Below are positions 1 to 56,361 of a DNA stretch of 64,000 nt, piece after piece; within the stretch, counting starts at the first letter, position 1; the number at the start of each line of letters is the position of its first letter. The stretch spans positions 21,593,275 to 21,657,274 of the forward strand of contig OZ024827.1 in the NCBI GenBank assembly GCA_964016985.1, read 5' to 3'. The position numbers were made by a program, and so were the translations under genes. The stretch is from Anodontia alba. Lineage: Eukaryota; Mollusca; Bivalvia; Lucinida; Lucinidae. The notes beneath the pieces are model-generated. The model saw nothing but the letters and a program-made list of their open reading frames with translations, was not told the origin of the DNA and did not search any database.

Positions 1-640
1 TGTCAAACTTTGGAAATTGTCCATCCAAATCCCTTTCCACTTATATATATATATATATATATTTTTTTTTTTTTATCTAACCTTAGTTAAATTGTTTTGA
101 AAATTAAAACACTTATCTATGTCTTGCATGATATATGGTCTCATTCAAACTTAGACATTTTCCCATCCTGGTGCATTGTGATGAATAGTTATTGTTTGTT
201 ATCTCTCATGAGGAATTTTTTGAGCTGAACCAGATAATTCTCGCATGCATTTGCATTACAAAGTTGAAAATTAGGTCATCCAGGTGTAGTTTGACAATTA
301 TTTTTCCTTGTAACTTCTTTTATCCTTGAAGAACGCTTTTAAACCTTGAATCACATGATCTGCTGCCTAGGACTTAGTAAAACAAGCCATATACTTCTGT
401 TATGCATTTTTACATGATTTATATCCCCCTTCAAACTAAGAAATTGTCTCGTATGTATTTTGACTTAATGTTTTGGTTTCCTTGACAGATTCGTTTGAAA
501 TTTGAAACATACAGATATTATCTAACAAGGAAATTATGGAACAAGTAACATTAGTGTGTAATGCATTTTACATGTATTATGGCCCCAAATTGCAAATGCT
601 TTTTTCTCAGCCAGTGTTAGAAAGCTCTAGGTGCTACAGA
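1..640. other. Intronic AT-rich sequence, no recognisable element
   Basis: Part of the intron upstream of the first visible exon. It holds a (TA)10 run at 42-62 followed by a T tract. No splice-bounded coding segment or family member was seen on either strand. Confidence 0.5.
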
Positions 641-649
641 ATTGACCTT

Positions 650-780
650 TAGTATTCTGACGCACAGAAAATGTCGTCTGTTTATGTCGCCTGCTGAATA
701 TTCTTGCAAACTTTTCAAACTTATTTTTGCATACAGGCAAACAGTGCGTACCCTGATCAGACTGCTCAACTTTTAGGATG
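650..780 (+). repeat. Family J fragment (left half)
   Basis: GAAAATGTCGTCTGTTTATG, TATTCTTGCAAACTTTTCAA and GGCAAACAGTG...CCTGATCAGACTGCTC match the left arm of full family J copies at 15124 and 44189. The terminal TTAACCC and the right arm are missing. Confidence 0.6.
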
Positions 781-797
781 GGTATGACAAGGATTTA

Positions 798-935
798 CAA
801 CTTACCACACTATGAGCAGATTCAGCAGACGACAAACTGATGATGGTTTTCTTAGTTTTTTCTAGAAAAAAGGATCTGATACTTCATGCAAATTGTCCCT
901 AATTTGCATAAAGTGTCAAATCCTATTTTAAAGTG
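798..935. repeat. Degenerate family F foldback
   Basis: ACCACACTATGAGCAGATTC and CATGCAAATTGTCCCTAATTTGCATAA match family F's end and core hairpin, with decay in both arms. Confidence 0.5.
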
Positions 936-1029
936 TTTTTATTTTCAACTGTGATTGAATCTGAATTAAATTATTCATAGGTTCATGAGCTGTAATAACA
1001 TTTCCTGTTTTTATCCTAAATACTAGGAT

Positions 1030-1195
1030 ACACTAACATTTACCATGCTATGGGCAAATTCAGCAGACCACAAATTTATGATATTTTTTTTATTTTTCCC
1101 CAAAATCAGCCTTAACATTACATGCAAACTGTCTCCCAAGGAACTGTCAAAGCCTATTTTCCGGAAAAAAAAAAATGATATGAATATTTCAGTTT
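1030..1195. repeat. Degenerate family F foldback, second copy
   Basis: TAACATTTACCATGCTATGG and AAATTCAGCAGACCACAAAT agree with family F; the core (ACATGCAAACTGTCTCCC) is diverged and the right arm runs into an A tract. Confidence 0.5.
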
Positions 1196-1218
1196 GTCAT
1201 TTTCTGAATGGTAAATAC

Positions 1219-2347
1219 CGTGTTCAACCTAATTACCGCACATACACCTATAAGCGCACAGTCAAACAATTCTGTAGTCTTCAAGTTACAGCCAGTGTAC
1301 TTTTTGTCTACTTTATAAAGGCACATGTTGTGGGTACCCATTTGAATTGCACTGACCTGTCGATGCAATTCAAATACGTACCCACAACATGTGCTTTTAT
1401 AAAGAAAATCAGAAAAAAATCGCATAAACATCATCAAGTAAGTCCTTTGCTGATGTTTTTTATGCCCCGCCGCATAAGTGGCGAGGTATTATGTTATACC
1501 GTCCGAAATTTTGAGTGTCCGTCTGTCTGTCAGTCAGCGCTTCATAATTTCGTGTCCACTCCATAACTCTGAAACCGTTTTGATATATTTTCACGAAACT
1601 TCACACCAATGTAAATCACCATGAGACGATGTGCAGAACACATGAACTGTAACTTTTATTTGCCTACTTATGGAGTTATTACCCTTTGAACATTGAACAT
1701 AGCCATTTCTACCATGTACTCGTGTCCGCTCCATAACTCTGGTACTGATTAAGATATTTTCATGAAATCGCTCACAAATGTAAAGCATCATGAGATGACA
1801 TGCAGAACATAAGAACCATAACTCTGTTAACCTACTTTTGGAGTTACAGCCCTTTGAACAATATAAATATTGAAATAAGCTATTTTTACCATGTACTAGT
1901 GTCCGCTCCTTAACTCTGATACCATTTGTGATATTTTCATGAAACTTTACACAAATATAAAGCACCATGAGGCAAAGTACAGAACACATGAACCGTAACT
2001 CTGGTTTGCCTACTTTTGGAGTTATTGCCCTTTGAACATTGCACATAGCCATTTCCACCTTGTACTGTAAGTTGAAAACAGATATTTTCATGAAATCTCT
2101 CCCAAATGTAAAGCACCTTGAGACGAAGTGCAGAACATAAGAACCATAACTCTGGTTAGTCTACCTTTGGAGTTACAGCCCTTTGAACATTGTAAATGGC
2201 ACTTGATGTAAGTGCAGTGGCGGGGCATGTTGCAGTGCTTCCAGCGCTTTTATTAAAGTGTACCTTTAGTAGGTAGATACGTGTTTTACCACGTTTTCCC
2301 AATAATTTTGAAAAACCTGAGCCCACAGTGAGGTAATTAGGTTGAAT
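1219..2347. repeat. Family M foldback, copy 1, with nested insertion
   Basis: Ends form inverted repeats TTCAACCTAATTACC / GGTAATTAGGTTGAA. The left part has a hairpin core centred near 1365 (CATTTGAATTGCA...TGCAATTCAAA) within GTGGGTAC/GTACCCAC arms. A 767-bp insertion (1462-2228) splits it. Copy 2 at ~18325-19922 shows the same order of segments, so the family is real. Confidence 0.7.
1462..2228. mobile_element. Nested element with ATGCCCCGCC inverted ends and ~170-bp internal repeats
   Basis: Begins ATGCCCCGCC and ends GGCGGGGCAT, a perfect 10-bp inverted pair. Inside are four diverged units of about 165-177 bp, each with a CCATAACTCTG, GATATTTTCATGAAA and CCCTTTGAACATTG segment. Absent from the other copy of host family M, which gives an approximate empty site. 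Superfamily unknown; a GTCCGTCTGTCTGTC stretch near the left end is common in such bivalve repeats. Confidence 0.6.
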
Positions 2348-2465
2348 ATATATGCTATACTGGGCTAACACCAGAGTAGTATTTGATGATCTTTCTGAGA
2401 TAGTTTTCTTGAATCTACATAAAAACATATGGGTAGGCAGATGATTCATGTGTAGTAGCATCCGG

Positions 2466-2640
2466 GTGACTATTAGTGTGTAGTGCTCCTAATTTTGAAT
2501 TACAAGGTCGCAAGTTTGAATCCCACTAAAGGTGGAATACAGCTCCTGACTATAATTATGGTACTTCATTGCGTAGTCTTTCATTATCATTTTTTTATCA
2601 TCTCAGTATGACTTAATAGTGTTAAAAGGAATGTAAAACA
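2466..2640 (+). repeat. Degenerate tRNA-type SINE
   Basis: A B-box-like AAGTTTGAATCCCAC at ~2510 precedes GTCTTTCATTATC... and a tail GTGTTAAAAGGAATGTAAAACACC, the same order as SINE-1b copies at 32405 and 44437. Confidence 0.5.
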
Positions 2641-2910
2641 CCAATAATTGACTTAAAGCCTTATTTTTTTTCCCTTTTTTTTTTTTTTTTTTCGATGAAA
2701 ATACTTAAATATTATTCCGTGTGTTGAGTGAAAAGTATGTACTAATTTTCTACAGAGAGACGACATAATGAACTATACCGTACTTTTCCCAGATTTGAAT
2801 GAAATGTAGAGTCCTGTTTTTCCGGAGATGGTTAGAATGAAATAAGTAAATTTTTCTGGAGAGAAAAAAGTCAGAAACATTCAGTCATTGTCTGCTAAGT
2901 TTGCTTATAG

Positions 2911-3100
2911 CTTAGTACTCTCGGTAAAATTTTCAGCAGACGACATATTAGAATATTTTTCTTATTTTTCCCAGACAACAGGTTTTGACATTGCATGCAA
3001 ATTGTCTCCTATAGAGACAATTTGCATGAAATGTCAAAAATTAAAAAAAAGATCACCAGTTTGTTGTCTGTTTTTATCCCAGAGAGTGGTAAACATTACA
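2911..3100. repeat. Family F foldback
   Basis: CTTAGTACTCTCGGTAAAAT / CCCAGAGAGTGGTAAACATTA ends surround the hairpin GCATGCAAATTGTCTCC-TATA-GAGACAATTTGCATG. About 190 bp. Confidence 0.75.
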
Positions 3101-3275
3101 GCTGGCTATAGATGAAAGAATATTACAAGTGTTGCACTCTAATTGTCCTGGATAATGTACAGGGCATTTGGCCAGAAATATTTGCAAGAAGCCTTGTTAA
3201 ACTGATGAATATATGAAACTGACCTATCATGTCAGATTTGTCTGTTCTTTTCTAGACTGCTTTTCAAGGCTGTAG

Positions 3276-3471
3276 TTAACCTTAAAGCGCTAAACACAAC
3301 TGCAGCAGTCAACATTTTGATTTTTTTTTTTTTTTTTTTTTTACGAGAAATTATGGCTTGACATTCCAGGTGAATGATCTGCCAAGCAGTAGGTTTTCCT
3401 CTGGAAAAACGTAACAGAATCAACTTTAAAATGTCGTCTGCTACAAATTTGTTTGGTGCTTTAAGGGTTAA
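3276..3471. repeat. Family E foldback, TTAA-flanked
   Basis: Left TTAACCTTAAAGCGC (3276) and right GTGCTTTAAGGGTTAA (to 3471) form the ends. Inner arms carry GCAGCAGTCAACATTTTGA / AAAATGTCGTCTGCTAC. The core is diverged. TTAA at each side fits a piggyBac-type target duplication. Confidence 0.75.
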
Positions 3472-3856
3472 AACCAAATATTGCTGTAGCTTGTTCTGCC
3501 ACAACACCATATGCTGTGGGAACACATTGGAATCATCTCACTTAGACATTTCGAATGAGTATCACTTAGGCAATTCAAATGAGTACCTGCAGCATAATTT
3601 TTTATAGCAAAAGGAGAAAAAAAAAACATTGGAGCCTCACCGGAGAAGAAATGATCTAACGACAACCACTCAGGTCAGCTTGCACATCATGTTTTCTGCT
3701 GAGTTTGCCCAGTCTGCTAAAGTTTAACGCTTAGCACTCTGGGTAAAATTTTCAGCAGAAGACATTTTGAAATATTTTTCTTAGTTTTCCCAGATAGCAG
3801 GTTTTGACATTTCATGCAAATTGTCTCCAGCAGAGACAATTTGCATGAAATGTCAA

Positions 3857-4131
3857 GGGGTGGTTGGGTGAGGCAAAGGTGTTGTGTATCTTACATCACT
3901 GGGGCGTCCAACTGATATTGACTTGCAGTTGGGCAAGGCCTGCTATCCTTGCAGCAGGTAAGGGTAGAGGGGGAATGTTTTTATTTCTTCTGTTTCTTCA
4001 CTGTCAATCATTTTCCTTTCTCCCCTATCCCTCTCTTTTATCACCTTTACTATCTCTCATCTCCCTTTCTCTGGGAGACGACACAAAATGACCCACAAGG
4101 GTTGGCGTGTCGTTAAACCCCAACAATCAAT
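3857..4131 (+). mobile_element. SINE-2 copy 1 with 13-bp target-site duplication
   Basis: 275-bp insert starting GGGGTGGTTGGGTG and ending CGTTAAACCCCAACAATCAAT. It is flanked by perfect direct repeats CATGAAATGTCAA at 3844-3856 and 4132-4144. The CT-rich middle and the 3' stem-loop (GACGACAC...GTGTCGT) recur in copies 28313-28603 and 29703-29992. It carries no ORF of its own; LINE-mobilised insertion is inferred. Confidence 0.85.
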
Positions 4132-4144
4132 CATGAAATGTCAA

Positions 4145-49110
<44,966 letters not shown>

Positions 49111-49337
49111 CAGAGGGTGAACAGATAACTAGATTTATTAGGTCAAGGTCATATTCAAGCCCTCGGCTGGTCCTTGGGTCAAGGTCGATATGTGTAGCTG
49201 GTAGGCTGGTCAGTTCTTGAGCTCATACGCAAAAGAAATTCCTACTACTATCCGAGTCGTGTCTCGAGTGAAATTTCATGCAAGCTGAAGAACGTGATTA
49301 CAGGCTTGATGAAAGCTTTTGTATGAGAATATGGATG

Positions 49338-49533
49338 GCTAAGCTCCAGATAAGACACTTTTTTCATCTGAAAAGAAGCGACATTTTTCTTAGTTCTCTA
49401 CGAAGCCATATGTTGTGGTACTCATTAGAAGCGCCTGGGCGAGTTCCCAGGCGCTTCTGATGAGTACCCACAACATATGGTTTCGTGGACAAGATAAAAA
49501 GAAAATGTGGACACCCCCTCTTATCTGGAGCTG
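49338..49533. repeat. Family A foldback in the probable 3' UTR
   Basis: AAGCTCCAGATAAGACACTT ... CCTCTTATCTGGAGCTG; core GAAGCGCCTGGGCGAGTTCCCAGGCGCTTC. Would form a stable stem in the mRNA if transcribed. Confidence 0.85.
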
Positions 49534-49678
49534 TTGGATGGTGTGCAAAGGAGTTGGCAAAAAATGTGCTTCATTGAGCTTTAAATTAAAGGCATGTTAT
49601 ACAATGCTTCTTTGATTGGTGGCTTATCTCTGTGAGCCATGTAGGGAACCTGTCGGGAGTATGTTGTGCCAGTGTAAG

Positions 49679-49684
49679 AATAAA
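49679..49684 (+). promoter_or_regulatory. Candidate polyadenylation signal AATAAA (proximal)
   Basis: First AATAAA after the stop codon, 569 bp downstream, followed within 50 bp by T/G-rich sequence (TTTGGTGCATGTTTTATCAG). If used, the 3' UTR would contain a complete family A foldback (49338-49533). Further AATAAA hexamers at 51527-51532 and 56302-56307 are alternatives, so the choice is uncertain. Confidence 0.4.
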
Positions 49685-50097
49685 ACAAAACAGAAATGTC
49701 GGATTTGGTGCATGTTTTATCAGTCTTCATTGGCAAGACATTTGAGAAAAGTTTGATGTTTATCTTTAGCATGTTAAATTTAAACATTGGCAGAATACAT
49801 TTAGCAATATTTTCCTTTTGATTTACCAGAAAATAAGCGATCAGTTCCCAGGGAAACCACTTGCTTGAAATGTCAAGCAGTATATTTAATAGAGAAAAAT
49901 AAGAAAATTATTACTTGATGTTTGCCTTCTTTTTACCATCACCCTATTAAGAGACAGCCTTTTTGTAATGTTTAGCATACTAGGTTAATATTTCAGCAGA
50001 TGACATTTTGACATTTTTTTCAATTTTCCTCAGAAAATAAGGTTTGGCATTTCTTGCAATGGTCTTACAAGTATCCTCTGTTGCTATTTTTAAAAGT

Positions 50098-50300
50098 TTA
50101 ATCCTTAAAGTGTAAAGCAAAATTGTATAGAAGACATTTTGAATTGTTTTCACTTATTTTTCAGAGAAAATAAGACTTGGCAATTTGTGTGAACAGTCTG
50201 CTTGGCAGACAATTCACATGAAATATGGAGCCATATTTTTTTCTGAAATTACACAAAAATCAGTCTTTTGCTGCAACTGGGATTAGCCCATTAAGGGTAA
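50098..50300. repeat. Family E foldback
   Basis: TTAATCCTTAAAGTGTAAAGC ... GCAACTGGGATTAGCCCATTAAGGGTAA; core GAACAGTCTGCTTGGCAGACAATTC. Confidence 0.7.
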
Positions 50301-50564
50301 ACTGTTATCATTTTATGCAGACAATGACGGTAGTGCTTGATGTTCCATTCAGATCATCCTAGGCTAATGACAGGCTGTATGAGTCCTTGAAAATTAATCT
50401 GAAATGACATCTGCTAATACTTAAATATATCTGCTGATAGTTAAATATAACATGCTAAGGTTAAACAGACCTCATGTATCTTCACATTGATTGATGTGAT
50501 GCACTTTGGATTCACCTTTAAACTGCTGCTGACAACAAGTATATGGTTTTCTAATGTTTTTTAA

Positions 50565-50720
50565 GCACTTGATAAGGCATGGTTTTCATACAAAAAGTAT
50601 TGACATTATTCTTATTTCCTCACAAAAACACCTGTTGTGGGTACTCATTAGAAGTGCTATATGTTTTTGTGGAGAAAAAAGAAAAATATTTACCAGATGT
50701 CTGCTTATATAAAGCTATGT
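50565..50720. repeat. Family A, core deleted
   Basis: AAGCACTTGATAAGGCATGG...GTTGTGGGTACTCATTAGAAGTGC then directly TATATGTTTTTGTGGAG; the right arm of the core is missing. Confidence 0.6.
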
Positions 50721-51262
50721 GTTTTCCAACATTTATGGCCTGCTAATTATTAGCAGCAGGCTAAAGGTTATCATTTACATTGTAATTGAGGTAGGCACTG
50801 GAAAAAAAATGTTTTCATTTTCAAACAGCAAATACCCCACCACCTTGAATCATCCATATACACAGTTCAGCTCTATATTAAAAGTTATCAAGATAAATAT
50901 TTTTTCTTATGTCTTCTTGAAACTGTATTGTTACTAGTTGGAATCTTCTTGGTGAAGGGGACTCCAGTCAGTATTTACAAGGTGTGTTTTCTTGGAGATA
51001 GAAGAAAACTAGCAATATTCCCTGGTTGAAAAAAAAAAAAAAGTCTTATCTAGAGTCATGCATGAGCTGTGTGGTTAGCTGTTCCTTGTAGACTGGCTTT
51101 AGTATTGTTTGACTAAATATTTGTTTACAGTCTGGTCAAAAATTCCTAGACTCAGTCTGGTCAAAAACTCATAGACTGGTTCAAAGATATTGAGGTCTGT
51201 AGAGAAAATGCTAACAATATTGGTGATGCACAGTCTGGTCCAGAATAATGCTGTTAAACATA

Positions 51263-51418
51263 CCTCCAGATAAGGCATTTTTGTTCAACCAGAAAGTTTG
51301 ATCTCTTATTTCTCAACAAAAACACAAAGGTGCTTCTAACGAGTACCCACAACATAAGGTTTCGTGGAGAAATAATAAAAATATTATTTGGATAAAAATG
51401 TCTTATCTGGAACTATGA
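51263..51418. repeat. Family A, left core arm deleted
   Basis: CCTCCAGATAAGGCATTTTT ... AAAGGTGCTTCTAACGAGTACCCACAACAT ... GTCTTATCTGGAACTATG. Confidence 0.65.
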
Positions 51419-51526
51419 CAAAGTGGATTGTATGACATTTTTCTCCGATATCTGCCTCAGTTATTAATTCCTTGTATTAGAGGTTTCAATTTTTTGTTTT
51501 TGTTTTTATCAGTGAACTAAAAACAC

Positions 51527-51532
51527 AATAAA
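51527..51532 (+). promoter_or_regulatory. Candidate distal polyadenylation signal AATAAA
   Basis: AATAAA followed by a GT/T-rich downstream element (TGTTTGCTTATTTAG). It would give a 3' UTR of about 2.4 kb. Plausible because ANKRD11/12 genes often have long 3' UTRs, but unproven from sequence alone. Confidence 0.3.
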
Positions 51533-51651
51533 TGTTTGCTTATTTAGTTTAGTCTTTTATTTAAAAGAAGGAATCTTACAAGGACATTTAATACAATGTT
51601 AAACTGGAAAAAATAACATAAAATACCCTTACTTTTATTGTATGCTTTGTT

Positions 51652-51947
51652 TTAACCCTTTAAAACGCTAAGCAGAGTTATCACAGATGATAGTCTAATT
51701 TTTTTATTGTTACTTTTCAGAGAAAATAAGACTTGGCATTTCATGTGAATCCTCTGCTTGGCAGATGACAGTCTAATTTTTTTATTGTTATTTTTCAGAG
51801 AAAATAAGACTTGGCATTTCATGTGAATCGTCTGCTTGGCAGACGATTCACATGAAATGACAAGTCTTATTTTCTCTAAAAAATGGAAAAAAAAAAAAAA
51901 AAAAAAATGTCATCTGCTGCAGTCATGATTGATAGTTTAAGGGTTAA
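51652..51947. repeat. Family E foldback with duplicated left arm, TTAA-flanked
   Basis: TTAACCCTTTAAAACGCTAA to ATAGTTTAAGGGTTAA. Segment GATGATAGTCTAATTTTTTT...CTCTGCTTGGCA (from 51684) is repeated 83 bp later; the second copy pairs with the right arm in CGTCTGCTTGGCAGACG. Confidence 0.85.
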
Positions 51948-52064
51948 AAGGTAACAATCAACACATAATTTCAGTAGTTATTATTGCTATGAATTTTCTT
52001 TTCTGTTTCTTGCACGTCTGCTATTATATATTGAAAATTCAGCAGTTAGGAATTATGCAGATAT

Positions 52065-52220
52065 TCATAGCTTTTCTTATTTCTCCTCAAAAACGTGTAT
52101 TCATTTGAAGTAACTCAGCAAAGGGCTTCTTATGAGTAACCACAGAATATGTTTTCATACAAAATAAAAAAAAAAACTGATGATATTTTTTGGTTGGAAA
52201 AGACACCTTAAGCTTATGGT
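52065..52220. repeat. Family A foldback, decayed
   Basis: AGCTTTTCTTATTTCTCCTC ... GGTTGGAAAAGACACCTTAAGCTTATGG. Confidence 0.5.
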
Positions 52221-52485
52221 TAATCTTAAAATATTGACGTCAAAGCCACATGGATAAAAATCAACTTTATAAATGGCAAGAGTCAACTTTCAACCTCATG
52301 ACGTACTTGGCAAATGTCGACTATAATTCTGTTTTGAACAGCACAGTCCCTGAACAGACCATGCTGGTGCATGTCTGTCTGGGTATTTGCTAGTCACCTT
52401 TGTCATAAAGTTAGTTCTTGTTTCATTGGGCTTTTTGGTTAGTCTTGGTTTATGATGCTTGTATTTTCATTAGAACTGTTCATGC

Positions 52486-52680
52486 TTTGCATGCTGGGAA
52501 AAAATTCAGCAAAGGATATTTTGAAATATTTTTCTTATTTTTCCCAGAAAAACGGCTTAGACATTTCATGCAAATTGGCCAATTTGCATGAAATTTGGAA
52601 GTCTATTTTCTGGGAAAAATAAGATAAAACATCATCAATTTGTCATCTGCTGAATAAGACCAAAGGTGATAAAAGGTTAA
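52486..52680. repeat. Family F foldback
   Basis: GTTCATGCTTTGCATGCTGG to AAGACCAAAGGTGATAAAAGGTTAA; core CATTTCATGCAAATTGGCCAATTTGCATGAAAT, shortened but perfect. Confidence 0.75.
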
Positions 52681-53529
52681 AGCAATAAAGGGTCATTTTA
52701 AAACCTTTACATTATTGTTAAAAAAAAGAGGAGATAATTTTCACATATTCATTACGCCAGATATGAAAAATTAGGTAGTTAGTTTTCTTATGTCTTCATA
52801 AACCCCATCCCTCAAAATTCTACGATGTACCATCTGTTACTGTAGGGAAAAGAAATGGATACTCTTTCAAGAAAGACAACTCTGTTTTTTGACACCTCTT
52901 TGAAAAGGGGTCTGCTCCAGTGAACCCTCGTTACAACTACATTTGTTTCCAAAGACCTTGCCATTAAAATGATTTTGCTGTTGTACAGAATACTTAATGA
53001 GCAGATTGATATGTAAGAAAGGTCTTGTTTTGTTCTTATTTTCTCATAGAACATATGGTTTGGATATTTGTTAGAATCATCTCAGTGAGGTGATTCTAAC
53101 AAATATCCAAAACATATCTTCAAAGTATTAAATACAATATTCTTACATAATTTATGACCAATTATTACCTCTTAAGTAAAGGTTTGGTGACAGTCAAATT
53201 GTCTTTATAACGAATTTTGCCGTTGTATTGAGTGTCGGTATAAAGAGGGTTGTCTGTGTAAAAGTATTGATTCTTTGATATTTAGAATAGAACTTTTATT
53301 TAAAACGGGGTTTTGTATGCAGGAAAGCAAACAGGAGGTCCTCAAAATTGTCTTCCTTCTTTAAAAAAAAAATGGCACAAAAATTAATCAAGCTTATCCT
53401 TTCCCCTTAAGAAATTGTGGTAGTATTCATCTCTAGCAACACTGTTAAGGGCTGCACATGAAACTGTGCAGCCAAAAATGGCTTGAAAAAATCCTTGGAT
53501 TTCCCTAATCCTGTCATTTGCAATCTGGT

Positions 53530-53752
53530 TGCATATCTCTAGATAATCCACTTTTTCAACCAATAAATATTGATAAATTTCGTATTTTCTGTGAAAACAT
53601 GTTGTGGATACCCATTAGAAGTGCCTCTCCGAGGCACTTCTAATGAGTATCCACAACTTATGTTTCATGGGGAATTCAGAAAAATTAACACGCAATTTTC
53701 ACCAGATTCTGAGAAAAATGTTGTGTGGTTGCCCCCTTGTATCTGGAGCCAC
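53530..53752. repeat. Family A foldback
   Basis: CATATCTCTAGATAATCCAC ... CTTGTATCTGGAGCCAC; core GAAGTGCCTCTCCGAGGCACTTC. Confidence 0.8.
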
Positions 53753-53903
53753 ATCATTTTCAGTCAAAGACTGCAAAACTATGCTGGAAGACAGCAATTA
53801 TAGAATTGGCTGCTATGTGAGAAAATGTACTGTGAGAGCTGTAACGAGCGTAAACTGATCAGCCTACTCATCTGCACAGTCTGATCAGTGTTTACTATCC
53901 ACT

Positions 53904-54117
53904 TTAACCCTAGTAACACTGAACCTGGATATGCCATGCCTTTACAAACAGTGTAGATCCAGATCAGTTGGCTTCTGCAGAAGCCAACTGATCTGGATCT
54001 GCACTGTTTGTCATTAAGAATGAGAATTTGTATCAGCAACCTGGATCAGATCATCTGATTGGCTGAAAATTAGAAATGGGTGTGGCATCTTAATTTATTC
54101 AGCATGGAAAGGGTTAA
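53904..54117. repeat. Family D foldback, TTAA-flanked
   Basis: TTAACCCTAGTAACACTGAAC to CAGCATGGAAAGGGTTAA; core GATCAGTTGGCTTCTGCAGAAGCCAACTGATC perfect. Confidence 0.88.
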
Positions 54118-54137
54118 GAAGCCTTAGAGACTGTCCT

Positions 54138-54373
54138 GGGCCCGGTTGTTCAAAGCGTCGTTAGCTTAACGAGCTCGTTAAGGGTCATTTCGTTAACTGT
54201 TTTAGCGGATTCAATACACAATATTCTGATATTTTTTGCTGAAAAAATGTGAGTAGCTGCAAAAGCTACTCACATTTTTTCAGCAAAAAATATCAGAATA
54301 ATTTCGTATCACTCGATGTAAATTTTAACGAATCGTTAACTAACGACATCGTTAGTTTTGAACAACTGGGCCC
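54138..54373. repeat. Family K foldback, copy 4
   Basis: GGGCCCGGTTGTTCAAAGCG ... TTTTGAACAACTGGGCCC; central AAAAAATGTGAGTAGCTGCAAAAGCTACTCACATTTTTT. Confidence 0.88.
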
Positions 54374-54379
54374 AGTCCT

Positions 54380-55340
54380 TTAGTAAGATTGCACAGGTCT
54401 GCAGGCTTATCTGAGGTGAATCTGTCATAATGTACATTTTCTTGCGCCGTGGTTGTTGATGGAGAAACAAAGGTTGCTGTCAGGTCCAGAACATTACTTT
54501 ACTGTTATTATTGTTAGATTTCTTTATCCTACTACTGTGCTTTCGGCATTCTTTGGAAAGATGGTATTTATCTGGCATTTTATTCTAAATGGAAAAATTA
54601 GTTTGTGACTGACAATATCTTTATATCGGAAACCATTTGTCATTTCTGTTTCTGTACTTTGTTTTCAGATCTACTGCAAAATTAATTTTATGGCCACAAA
54701 TGCGTCCAACCTATGCAATTTCTTAAGTAAAACTGGATGCTTGGATTATGTTTTTATTAAACAAATACTTTTTGCTTTTCTTCACTGATTTTAAGTTAAT
54801 AATGTTCTATATCTATAATGTGAAAATTTCAGAAATTTTGAACAAGCTCAACTTGTTTAAAACCTGCATCCAAACTACCTATTGATTTTTGCCTTTTTTG
54901 CAGCCATTTGTATGCCCCCGCCATTTGCAGAATGGTGGAAAAGGCATATAGTGTTACCCCAGTCCGTCTGTCCATCATCATCCCCGTCCAGTGTTAGCAG
55001 TTTGCATTTAAGTTTTTCAGGCAGGGGCATCAGTGTACTTTGGACGCATTTCTAGTTACTATAGGAAAAATTGAAAACAGGCATTTAGTTTTGTATTATA
55101 TCATGCTAAAAATTTGCAAATTTACTTATTCCGTGTAAAATGTCAAACAAAAACAACTTTCCAAAAGATTTTGAAAGGAGAGTAGACTGGATTTGCACCT
55201 TTTTATCCATTTTCTAATATAATTAGTATCTAAATTGTGGTATGAAAGACAAAGCCACTTTTTTTTATCACTGCATTGCGACTGGTTGACAATTGACAAA
55301 CAAAACATCCTACAGGATCTTCCGTTTCAGTGTATTTTGA
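54380..55340. other. Downstream intergenic/3' UTR sequence, little recognisable
   Basis: At 54903-54990 a short GTATGCCCCCGCCATTTGCA...GTCCGTCTGTCC stretch resembles the start of the element at 1462. Otherwise no gene or family member. Confidence 0.45.
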
Positions 55341-55352
55341 AGCAGTACAGCA

Positions 55353-55543
55353 TAGCTCTTGATAAGGCGCTTTTTTCAACCAGAAGTATATATTTTTTCT
55401 TATTTCTCGACATAAACCCATGTTGTGGGTACTCATTAGAAGCACCTCACCGAGGTGCTTCTAATGGGTACCCACAACATATGTTTTCATCAAGAAATTA
55501 GAAAAATATTTACCTGATACCCGCTCTTATCAAGACCTATAAG
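55353..55543. repeat. Family A foldback (full)
   Basis: AGCTCTTGATAAGGCGCTTT ... CGCTCTTATCAAGACCTAT; core GAAGCACCTCACCGAGGTGCTTC. Confidence 0.85.
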
Positions 55544-55567
55544 TAGTGTGTTCTCTGTTACTGAGTT

Positions 55568-55770
55568 GTTCAGAAGGAGTATTTGGTTGTAATTCTGAGA
55601 TAATTTTCTCTGGGTCTCAATAAAGACATGTGGGTACTCATTAGAAGTGCCTTGCTGAGGCACTTCTAATGAGTATCTACAATATGTTGTTTGTTTTTTT
55701 TTTATGGAGAAATAAGAAAAAATATCCTAGACTTATCACAAAATTCTACTCCTTAATGTCCTCTGGTGTT
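55568..55770. repeat. Family B foldback
   Basis: AGAAGGAGTATTTGGTTGTA ... ATTCTACTCCTTAATGTCCTC; core GAAGTGCCTTGCTGAGGCACTTC. Confidence 0.8.
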
Positions 55771-55799
55771 TATAGACATTTTTGAGCAGTGTCATGAGA

Positions 55800-56005
55800 A
55801 ATTGTCTCTGCATAGTTCTAGAGTAGGTAATTTTTTTAGCCAAAAGGCATTGAAAATTCCTTTTCCTTCACAAAAAAAAAAACACATTAGAAGTACTGCC
55901 ACTTTTTGAGAAGAAATAAGAAAAAATATGTTTGAAGAAACCGAAGAAACAAGAAAAATGCTTATTTGTTTATCATCATACCTACCATATCTAGAGCTAT
56001 ACGCA
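55800..56005. repeat. Family A, strongly decayed
   Basis: CATAGTTCTAGAGTAGGTAA ... ACCATATCTAGAGCTATACG; core collapsed to CATTAGAAGTACTGCC. Confidence 0.5.
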
Positions 56006-56361
56006 TAAGGTGGACTTATGATCAGACGGCATGTATGTGGAGGATAATCAGAACGTTCCCTTTCAGCTGGACTGACCCGAGCCTTCACGTATACGTATTC
56101 ATTTTCTCATGATAAGCTCACTAGATATTTTTTACTTGGTGTAGTTATTGTCTAAGTTTCCTTTATAATAAACACAGCGTAAAGTGGTAGCTGATTTTTG
56201 TTTCCTTTTTTTTTATTTTTCTGTTTTATTTTGTTGAAGTTATTTGTGACAGGTGTACGTCCACTTGAGTTTGCAAAGAACCAGCATGAAAAAATATGTG
56301 GAATAAAAATTCCTACCTAGGCCTCAGTAAAAAGAGTATTCAGAAGATAATTTTTTGCACC

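Noticed and set aside
1591..2461. Minus-strand ORFs of 166 and 101 codons with internal similarity
   Set aside because: The internal similarity follows the ~170-bp DNA repeats of the nested element; no coding evidence.
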